From: Mycolicibacterium alvei | GTDB taxonomy: Bacteria; Actinomycetota; Actinomycetes; Mycobacteriales; Mycobacteriaceae | Length of the DNA: 64,000 nucleotides | Direction of reading: 5' to 3' | NCBI RefSeq assembly: GCF_010727325.1 | Contig: NZ_AP022565.1 | Span: 744,001-808,000, forward strand | Shown: positions 59,097 through 64,000 of the stretch, in pieces | Layout: every line of letters starts with the position of its first letter | How positions within the stretch are numbered: the stretch's first letter is position 1 | Position numbers and translations under genes: made by a program | The notes under the pieces: generated by a model | What the model was told of the DNA's origin: nothing | Database searches by the model: none | What the model saw: the letters and a program-made list of their open reading frames with translations, nothing else

Positions 59097-59501
59097 CTAC
59101 GAGCTGGTCGGCGCCGGAAAGACCGCGAAGGTACCCAGCGCTTTGGCGACCAGGCGGCCCGCGTTTCGGAGTTCCGATTCAAGGGCAATGACCCGCATTC
59201 CCTTGTTGATCACGCGGGACTCGCACTCGACCACGCCTTCACGCACTGCGGCAAGGTAGACGATCTTCACCTCGATGGTGGCGCAGGACTCACCGTCCGC
59301 GAGCACGCAGTAGACAGCTGCGCCCATGCCCTGGTCGGCCATCGAATACATCGCCCCACCGCGCAGTACGCCGTGCGGATTGAGGTGCTCAGGCGCGACC
59401 GTGAGTCGGCACAGGCTGTGCGCTCCGGCACGGTCGAACTCAACCATTTCGAGGCCGATGAGCGCGCCGAAGCCGCCCGCGCGATTCAGGGAAGACGTCA
59501 T
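59097..59501 (-). CDS. PaaI-type hotdog thioesterase
   Basis: A 134-residue single-hotdog thioesterase. The active-site motif LNPHGVLRGGAMYSMADQGM holds the HGG-type substrate loop and the conserved Asp; a strand TIEVKIVYLAAVREGVVECE follows, and the C-terminus reads LVAKALGTFAVFPAP. PaaI-like enzymes hydrolyse aryl-CoA thioesters. A 235-bp gene-free stretch separates it from YaeQ. The start MTSSLNRAGG fits the family. Confidence 0.88.
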   Translation of the reverse strand: MTSSLNRAGGFGALIGLEMVEFDRAGAHSLCRLTVAPEHLNPHGVLRGGAMYSMADQGMGAAVYCVLADGESCATIEVKIVYLAAVREGVVECESRVINKGMRVIALESELRNAGRLVAKALGTFAVFPAPTSS

Positions 59502-59577
59502 AGAGCGAGCAGTTTAGGCCGAAAAACCGCCACCACGGCCGGCGCCTGTGATTTGTCAGATGAAAACCGAGTACTTG

Positions 59578-59610
59578 ACTGGTAACCCGCCATATTCGAT
59601 TCCGTCGTAT
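59578..59610 (+). repeat. Extragenic repeat copy A (upstream of mazEF)
   Basis: This sequence begins ACTGGTAACCCGCCATATTC and continues GATTCCGTCGTAT. It is matched by copy C at 63191 with one indel and a few substitutions, and partially by copy B at 60311. It lies 126 bp upstream of the DUF3018 antitoxin gene. Confidence 0.6.
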
Positions 59611-59715
59611 CCCTCCCGATCTGGGGTGCGGGATCGGCTGAGATGTGGCAGGGGAGTGGCTCTGGCTGTCGGCATCACTTGGTCAGGTCTGATGATCCAG
59701 CAGCCTAGACGCAGC

Positions 59716-59727
59716 GTTACATGTAAC
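59716..59727. promoter_or_regulatory. Perfect 12-bp palindrome, candidate mazEF operator
   Basis: GTTACATGTAAC is a perfect palindrome ending eight bases before the antitoxin ATG. Type II toxin-antitoxin operons are autoregulated through such promoter-proximal dyads. Its GTAAC half-site is also contained in the extragenic repeats A and C (GGTAACC). Confidence 0.7.
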
Positions 59728-59735
59728 CATGCTTC

Positions 59736-59942
59736 ATGGCGGTGAGGGAACGAGTCGGTGAGTACCGACGACGGATGCGTGAGCGTGGCCTCCGGCCATT
59801 ACAGGTCTGGGTGCCTGATGTGCGGACCGAGACCTTCGCGGCCGAGGCCCACAGGCAGGCCTCGCTGGTCGCGGCAGCGGACGAAAACAGCGACGACCAA
59901 GACTTCATTGAGGCAATCTCGACGCGGTGGGACGAGGAGTGA
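59736..59942 (+). CDS. DUF3018 MazE-type antitoxin
   Basis: A 68-residue antitoxin of the DUF3018 family. The sequence [20 protein letters not shown] and [20 protein letters not shown] matches the family, and the acidic C-terminus ([20 protein letters not shown]) is the toxin-wrapping tail. It is the first gene of a pair, overlapping the toxin GTG by four bases (GTGA), and is preceded by a perfect palindrome at 59716-59727. Confidence 0.9.
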   Translation: MAVRERVGEYRRRMRERGLRPLQVWVPDVRTETFAAEAHRQASLVAAADENSDDQDFIEAISTRWDEE

Positions 59943-60271
59943 ATCGAGGGGAAATCTGGACCGTGGTCGGAGGTGTTTACGCGGCGAAGCCGCGTCCGGC
60001 GGTGATCGTTCAGGATGACCTTTTCGATGCCACGAGTTCGGTCACCCTAGCTCCGATGACCACCACGCTGTTAGATGCGCCGCTGATGCGCATCCGCATC
60101 GGCGGCGGAGACGGGCGACTTGCGGGACTCGACCACGATAGTGACGTGATGATCGACAAGCTCACGACGGTCAGAAGGTCGAACGTCCATGCCCGGGTTG
60201 GCCGACTGACAGCCGAGCAACTGGTTGAGATCGAGCGGGCAATGATGGCATACCTCGGCCTTGCTCGATGA
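59939..60271 (+). CDS. mazF: MazF/PemK-type endoribonuclease toxin
   Basis: A 110-residue MazF toxin expected to cleave mRNA at short motifs. The [20 protein letters not shown] opening includes the conserved Arg and Pro of the MazF fold, followed by [15 protein letters not shown] with the Thr near the active site, [20 protein letters not shown] and a C-terminal helix [17 protein letters not shown] 59939 overlaps the antitoxin stop, and gaggag just upstream supports initiation. Expected to be neutralised by the DUF3018 antitoxin. Confidence 0.92.
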   Translation: MNRGEIWTVVGGVYAAKPRPAVIVQDDLFDATSSVTLAPMTTTLLDAPLMRIRIGGGDGRLAGLDHDSDVMIDKLTTVRRSNVHARVGRLTAEQLVEIERAMMAYLGLAR

Positions 60272-60310
60272 AATGAAACCCGTTGAGCGGCAGTGCTAAC
60301 GGCGTAGTTT

Positions 60311-60335
60311 ACTGGTAATCCTGCATATTCCCCGT
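60311..60335 (+). repeat. Extragenic repeat copy B (upstream of second mazF)
   Basis: ACTGGTAATCCTGCATATTC matches the first part of copies A and C with two substitutions and one deleted base, then diverges. It lies immediately downstream of the first mazF and overlaps the start of the eroded antitoxin frame. Confidence 0.5.
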
Positions 60336-60534
60336 AGGTCGGCGTGAGTTCGGCCGTTCGACTGCCCGAAACCAGCAATCCGCCGTTGTTGACGTCGTGC
60401 ACGCGGCTATCGACGCCCTGGAACGCCAGGAGTTCCTGCTCGGACTGAACGGCGATTACCAGCGCCTGCGTGGCAACCCCGAATTGTGGGCGCAGTACCT
60501 GGCCGAGCGTCACGAACGGGATCACCTGGCTTGA
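60319..60534 (+). pseudogene. 5'-eroded ribbon-helix-helix-type antitoxin of second mazF
   Basis: The frame after a TAA at 60316 reads REFGRSTARNQQSAVVDVVH, AAIDALERQEFLLGLNGDYQ and RLRGNPELWAQYLAERHER, like the helical half and toxin-binding tail of MazE-type antitoxins. The N-terminal DNA-binding strand and a normal start codon are missing; the only plausible internal initiator is GTG 60397, leaving about 45 residues. The stop overlaps the next toxin's TTG start. Antitoxin function is therefore uncertain. Confidence 0.6.
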
Positions 60535-60863
60535 TCTGGCGAGGGGAGGTCTACTACGTCGATCTCGGCCAACCGGTCGGCCACGAGCCGCCATTCCGAC
60601 GACTAGCGGCGGTGGTGTTGGTCGACATTGTCAACAACGGGCCAGGCGGCCTGGTGGTCGTCGTTCCCATCACCGTTGGCTACCGACTGCGAAGCCATGT
60701 CGAAGTGGAGTCAGAGGGCAGCGGACTTGACCAGGCCTCGTACGCACGCTGCGACCAACTGCGAATGGTATCCGTCGAACGTCTGTCATCACGACAGACT
60801 GTGCTCAACCCAGAACAAATTCAGGCCATTGACCAAGCGCTGCGCTTTATCCTCAACCTATGA
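60531..60863 (+). CDS. mazF: Second MazF-type endoribonuclease toxin
   Basis: A 110-residue MazF homologue: WRGEVYYVDLGQPVGHEPPF, RRLAAVVLVDIVNNGPGGLV, VVVPITVGYRLRSHVEVESE, then the tract LDQASYARCDQLRMVSVERL, which is diagnostic of the chromosomal mycobacterial MazF group. It is intact through QAIDQALRFILNL. The TTG start overlaps the stop of the eroded antitoxin (TTGA), with gaacggga upstream as a weak ribosome-binding site. It is quite different from the first MazF in sequence, so the pair is not a simple duplication. Confidence 0.88.
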   Translation: MIWRGEVYYVDLGQPVGHEPPFRRLAAVVLVDIVNNGPGGLVVVVPITVGYRLRSHVEVESEGSGLDQASYARCDQLRMVSVERLSSRQTVLNPEQIQAIDQALRFILNL

Positions 60864-61024
60864 CGCACACCCCTGCGAAGGGTAAGAGCACGAGCGAAAC
60901 CTGTTGCTGTACTACACAATCAGCGGAAGTACGTCAGCGTCGGCCATGGGCTCGATTGCTTCAAGTGTTGCTGTAGCGTCGCGCACCACGGCGCCGGGAA
61001 CCGGAGTCTGGCACCATTGCAGGG

Positions 61025-61387
61025 ATGGATGCGCGTTCGGTGCCCGAGTCCGAGGATCCGTTCGAGAAGGCGATCGACGACGCGCTGGGCTCCCTCCCTG
61101 CCGAGCTTCGTGCGGCGATGAGCAACGTCGAGATCGTTGTCGAGGGCGAGCCTCCCGACGAACAGCCGCTACTAGGCCTCTATCAGGGCGTACCGCTGCC
61201 GCGGAGAACGAGCTCGTACAGCGGAGCGCTTCCCGACAAGATCAGCATCTTTTCCGGCCCGATCACGCGACTCGCTGCCGGCGATGCCGAACGTCTGTGC
61301 CGCGAGATCAGGCACGTCGTACTCCACGAAATCGCACATCACTTCGGGATAAGCGACCAGCGACTAATCGAGCTCGATCGCTACTGA
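61025..61387 (+). CDS. Zincin-like metallopeptidase family protein
   Basis: A 120-residue small zinc peptidase (Zincin_1 type). The metal site is VVLHEIAHHFGISDQRLIEL, i.e. HExxHxxGxxD with His101, Glu102, His105 and Asp111. The N-terminal half has FEKAIDDALGSLPAELRAAM and VEIVVEGEP followed by LLGLYQGVPLPRRTSSYSGA, typical of the family. Such proteins are small and cytosolic, with unknown substrates. The ATG 61025 is inside a weak context; composition is less GC-rich than the core genes. It lies between the two toxin clusters. Confidence 0.9.
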   Translation: MDARSVPESEDPFEKAIDDALGSLPAELRAAMSNVEIVVEGEPPDEQPLLGLYQGVPLPRRTSSYSGALPDKISIFSGPITRLAAGDAERLCREIRHVVLHEIAHHFGISDQRLIELDRY

Positions 61388-61394
61388 TCGAGGG

Positions 61395-61600
61395 ATGGCG
61401 CTCATTGTCGGCAAGCCCGGGGCGAAGGTCGACTCGGACACGGTCCGTGATCACCTGCTCGCTGCGGTCAAATCAAACCGCATCAGCAAGTACTGCGGTG
61501 CCCGAGATCGACCGCATCACCATTGTCTCCGACATTCCGAAGACGAGCGTCAGCAAGATCGACAAGAAAGTGCGGCGCGAGCGCAACCCTCGACACGACT
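61395..61600 (+). pseudogene. 3' remnant of an acyl-CoA ligase (FadD) gene with a frameshift
   Basis: The frame from 61395 reads MALIVGKPGAKVDSDTVRDH and LLAAVKSNRISKY, the C-terminal subdomain of an ANL ligase. It then leaves frame at an inserted base (tactgcggtgcc near 61495) and resumes in another frame as AVPEIDRITIVSDIPKTSVS and KIDKKVRRERNPRH, including the catalytic-Lys motif, with the usual Gly before Lys changed to Ser. Nothing of the large N-terminal domain is present nearby. A clear gene fragment inside the accessory segment. Confidence 0.8.
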
Positions 61601-61636
61601 TGGGCTGTGTAGCGATCTGTCGATATCAGGATCAGC

Positions 61637-61654
61637 TGCTACAATTGCTACATT
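61637..61654 (+). promoter_or_regulatory. Tandem 9-bp repeat with -10 element abutting the antitoxin start
   Basis: TGCTACAAT-TGCTACATT is two 9-bp direct repeats ending at the base before the ATG of the Xre/MbcA-like gene. The first copy contains TACAAT (61640-61645), a good -10 hexamer, nine bases before the ATG, which suggests a leaderless transcript with the repeats acting as an overlapping operator. Confidence 0.6.
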
Positions 61655-62362
61655 ATGTTGGACTTTGATATCGCCGAGGTGGGCGATGGACTAGAGGTCC
61701 GTGGCATCACCCGAGGAGAGCTCACCGAGGCGCTTCAGCTCCTCAGTCTCTTCGGAGAAACTGCAGGCGCATACGAGGCAATCGGCCTGCGCCAACTGCG
61801 CAACGCGATTGCGCATGACCAGCAGGGCGGTGTCCACGTCCGCGAGTTCCTTGAGCTGTTCAATGCCATCCGCACGCTGCAAGCCGAGCATGTGGAAGCG
61901 TCCCGCGAAGAGCTCCTTCGAGCGCTGATGGGCCATGGCGTTAGCTTGACGCCCGCCGCGACCCTGCAGCAGTCGAAGCGTTTGGCCACCCACCGTAACG
62001 CGCTGCTCGCAACACCTTTTCACACCTACACGTCGCTGAGTGAGCAGCGTGATTCGTCGGAGTCCAACACCAGAACGTGGGTGGCGCGACGCCGCCAAGC
62101 GCACAAACTATTCACCGTCGACCATGACGGCAGGACCTTGATACCGGCGTTTCAATTCGACGAGCACGGCAAGCTGCGCACCGAGTTGGCCCCGATCCTG
62201 GCAGCGCTTGCCCAAGGGGGAGTACGGGACTGGTCCTTATGGACGTGGCTGACCAGCCCGACGAGTTTCCTCTCCGGCGAGGTGCCAGAGCGCATCGCAA
62301 CAACTGATCCAGCACGTGCGCTGCGCGCAGCCCAGCGCTTCGCCGCGGGTGCGGCCGCCTAG
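61655..62362 (+). CDS. Xre/MbcA/ParS-type antitoxin with long N-terminal domain
   Basis: A 235-residue protein. The C-terminal half (about 95-235) is the Xre/MbcA/ParS toxin-binding domain: ALMGHGVSLTPAATLQQSKR, ARRRQAHKLFTVDHDGRTLI, PAFQFDEHGKLRTELAPILA, WSLWTWLTSPTSFLSGEVPE and ARALRAAQRFAAGA. The N-terminal ~90 residues (QLRNAIAHDQQGGVHVREFL, LFNAIRTLQAEHVEAS) are an extra domain not found in the ~110-residue MbcA of M. tuberculosis. The gene lies 14 bp upstream of the RES gene. It should neutralise the RES toxin and bind the promoter repeat. Confidence 0.85.
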   Translation: MLDFDIAEVGDGLEVRGITRGELTEALQLLSLFGETAGAYEAIGLRQLRNAIAHDQQGGVHVREFLELFNAIRTLQAEHVEASREELLRALMGHGVSLTPAATLQQSKRLATHRNALLATPFHTYTSLSEQRDSSESNTRTWVARRRQAHKLFTVDHDGRTLIPAFQFDEHGKLRTELAPILAALAQGGVRDWSLWTWLTSPTSFLSGEVPERIATTDPARALRAAQRFAAGAAA

Positions 62363-62376
62363 AACGCCAGCTCGAC

Positions 62377-63090
62377 GTGACCGCTACGCCTCCGCCGCAG
62401 GATCTGGTGTGCCCCCATCCGGCCGGCTGTGCCGTAGTCGCGACGTTGCCCACATTGAATACGGTGCCCCTCGACAAGGGCCGGATGCTCTACCGCGTGT
62501 ACGACGGTAAGTGGGGCTATGACGAATTCAATGCCGGCTGGGGTGACACCCGATTCGCCCCGATCGATGACCCGATCACCGGAAAGCGGTTGTCGAACAT
62601 GCATCTGGGCGAGTCGCCTACCGGGGTGCTGCTCGAGTCGGTCTTTCACGACGTGCACCAGTTGGGCAGCATGATCGCCTACGACGCGCATCTGCACGAG
62701 AAGCTGTTGGCGCACATTGAGGTGCCGGCCGATGCCACGCTGGGTGACCTTCGCGATCCGGAGCTGACGCGGCTGAACCTCAAGCGCAGCCACGTGATCT
62801 CGAGTCCAGCCGAGCACTATCCATGCACCCGGCGCCTGGCCATCGCAGCGCTTGCGCAGAAACATGATCCGCCGATTCAGGGACTGATCTGGCATTCCCG
62901 TCAAGCCGAGTTGATCAAGAAGCCACCCGAAGAAGTAATCATCCTGTTCGGGGAAAGGTACCCGTCGAAGCGGGGTTCCTGGCAGCGGTCCGGACCCGGC
63001 TCGCAGAACCTCTACGAAGGCCCAGGGCGGCTACTCGTCGACGAGATCGCCGAAGAATTGCGTGCGCTGATCGAGACGGACAAGGCGTAG
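62377..63090 (+). CDS. RES-domain toxin (NAD+ phosphorylase family)
   Basis: A 237-residue RES protein related to MbcT, which depletes NAD+ by phosphorolysis. The RES core is recognisable: GRMLYRVYDGKWGYDEFN (with Arg40 and Tyr42 at catalytic positions), GWGDTRFAPI, and LGESPTGVLLESVFHDVHQL with the Glu, then IHSRQ-like IWHSRQAEL towards the C-terminus. The extended C-terminal part (PEEVIILFGERYPSKRGSWQ, GRLLVDEIAEELRALI) is common in the family. It follows the Xre/MbcA antitoxin by 14 bp (GTG start). Expected to be bacteriostatic or lethal when free of antitoxin. Confidence 0.88.
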   Translation: MTATPPPQDLVCPHPAGCAVVATLPTLNTVPLDKGRMLYRVYDGKWGYDEFNAGWGDTRFAPIDDPITGKRLSNMHLGESPTGVLLESVFHDVHQLGSMIAYDAHLHEKLLAHIEVPADATLGDLRDPELTRLNLKRSHVISSPAEHYPCTRRLAIAALAQKHDPPIQGLIWHSRQAELIKKPPEEVIILFGERYPSKRGSWQRSGPGSQNLYEGPGRLLVDEIAEELRALIETDKA

Positions 63091-63190
63091 GCGCGGTTGT
63101 GGCGGGTGACTACGAGAAGTAGCGGTCGCTATCCATGAACCGGACAATTGATCAACCCGGAAACCATTGGCCGCCAGTTTAATATGCAGT

Positions 63191-63224
63191 ACCGGTAACC
63201 CCGCCATATTCGATTCGGCCGTAT
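63191..63224 (+). repeat. Extragenic repeat copy C
   Basis: ACCGGTAACCCCGCCATATT continuing CGATTCGGCCGTAT. It matches copy A (59578-59610) over about 33 bp with four differences including one inserted base. It lies 100 bp after the RES gene and about 165 bp before the partial hydrolase gene; the 297-bp gap holds no other recognisable element. Confidence 0.6.
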
Positions 63225-63387
63225 TGTCGGCCTACGTGCACGGGTATCTGTAGTCCGGCCGAACCGGGGAGAGCCCGGATTCTTGTCGCGATCGACCGCA
63301 GTAGGGTGTCAAGCGCGCGTTGGCGAGGGGCGTGCCCACGGATTGCTGACGGGCTGGGAGCTGCCGGTCGGCCGAATCGGAGGATTT

Positions 63388-64000
63388 GTGGTCAGGTTTG
63401 GGCATCTGCTGGTCAACGTGCCTGCCAAGTTTGTTGAGGACGCCCGACAGTTCTACGCCGTCAGGCCGGCCGGGCGTGGCCCGCGCACTACTGAGGAGTT
63501 GAGGGCGGCCAGGTCGGCCAGGAACGCAACCGCTCCGTCGAATCCTCCGGCGGATGAGTATGTAGTGCGGGATGGGGAAGTCGCAGTCCCCATCAGAATC
63601 TTCACTCCCGCACATGATCCGGCGCGAGGCGTCTACATGGACATTCACGGCGGCGGCTTCTACATGGACTGCGCCGCCCGCGATGACGTCCGCAATCGCG
63701 CTCTAGCGGACGCACTGAATATTGCGGTGGTCAGCATCGACTATCGACTAGCACCTGAACATCCGTGGCCAGCGGCACCCCGCGACTGTGAAGCCGTTGC
63801 ACGCTGGCTCATTGCACACGCGCAGGACCGATTCGGGTCACAACGATTGGTCATCGGGGGCCGGTCAGCAGGAGCGACTCTGGCGACGACCACCCTGCTA
63901 CGGCTTCGGGACACCGGACATGCAGAGAGTGTCGCTGGCGCCGCGCTTCAGTTTGGGACATTCGACCTGAGCGCACAGACGCCCGCGGGTCGCCGCATCG
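63388..64000 (+). CDS. HSL-family alpha/beta hydrolase, cut by the right window edge
   Basis: The first 204 residues of a hormone-sensitive-lipase-type esterase (LipN/LipR-like). The oxyanion motif is VYMDIHGGGFYMDCAARDD (HGGG), then VVSIDYRLAPEHPWPAAPRD, and the nucleophile elbow is LVIGGRSAGATLATTTLL (Ser, with Arg where many members have Asp). The last visible residues are FGTFDLSAQTPAGRRI, so the acid and His lie beyond the window. GTG 63388 has a cggagg ribosome-binding site five bases upstream. It hydrolyses short- to medium-chain esters by family analogy. Confidence 0.88.
   Translation, partial: MVRFGHLLVNVPAKFVEDARQFYAVRPAGRGPRTTEELRAARSARNATAPSNPPADEYVVRDGEVAVPIRIFTPAHDPARGVYMDIHGGGFYMDCAARDDVRNRALADALNIAVVSIDYRLAPEHPWPAAPRDCEAVARWLIAHAQDRFGSQRLVIGGRSAGATLATTTLLRLRDTGHAESVAGAALQFGTFDLSAQTPAGRRI

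Noticed and set aside
59500..64000. Insertion sequence, integrase or phage genes in the accessory segment
   Set aside because: No transposase, integrase or terminal inverted repeat was found; the mobility evidence is limited to TA modules, gene fragments and the short repeat.

Overview
The window comes from a high-GC actinobacterium, almost certainly a rapidly growing Mycobacterium (Mycolicibacterium type). Lineage markers include an MmpS/MmpL pair, DUF732 and DUF5078 secreted proteins, a RipD-type inactive NlpC/P60 protein, a resuscitation-promoting factor, a PepD/HtrA protease, a fatty acyl-AMP ligase, a CmtR-like ArsR regulator, a homologue of the M. tuberculosis CBM2 protein Rv1987, and many GTG/TTG starts. 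No rRNA, tRNA, CRISPR array, transposase or integrase was seen.

Layout. 0-3 kb: mmpS-mmpL operon on the minus strand, with mmpL cut by the left edge. 3.4-16.6 kb: small secreted proteins, a type I phosphodiesterase, an acyltransferase-3/SGNH pair, a GlxA regulator divergent from a cupin-HD operon, a MOSC protein, an o-succinylbenzoate-synthase homologue that has lost most catalytic residues, an APH(6)-like kinase, thiol peroxidase, TenA and RipD. 16.7-31 kb: CPBP protease and acyl-CoA ligase, DUF899 divergent from an ArsR-SRPBCC operon, a fatty acyl-AMP ligase, cyanase, an MDR alcohol dehydrogenase, a PHB-depolymerase-type esterase, a ThrE exporter, a YCII/DGPF-ECF42 sigma pair and a type II NADH dehydrogenase followed by an opposite-strand remnant of a second one. 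31-48 kb: TIGR01777 protein, thioesterase, FKBP lipoprotein, a triple-LysM/esterase fusion, rpf, a truncated hydrolase, pepD, a CmtR-ICMT-methyltransferase operon, hemerythrin, metallo-beta-lactamase fold and others. 48-58 kb: Rv1987-like CBM2 protein, LGFP lipoprotein, an AbrB-like/cyclase-like pair, IclR divergent from a TauD dioxygenase, VanW, GMC oxidoreductase and a frameshifted lipase lipoprotein.

58-64 kb is an accessory stretch. It carries two MazF-type toxins in tandem (one with an intact DUF3018 antitoxin, one with a 5'-eroded antitoxin), a zincin, a 3' remnant of an acyl-CoA ligase, a Xre/MbcA/ParS-RES toxin-antitoxin pair, and a partial HSL-family hydrolase. A related ~33-bp sequence occurs three times between these units (59.58, 60.31 and 63.19 kb).

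Regulation is unusually legible. Perfect dyads sit in the divergent regions of DUF899/ArsR, IclR/TauD, CmtR and mazEF, and GGGTA-type inverted repeats precede the AbrB-like gene. The strongest leads are the cyclase-like/AbrB-like operon, the catalytically stripped MenC paralogue, the LysM-esterase without a signal peptide, and the toxin-antitoxin cluster with its shared extragenic repeat.
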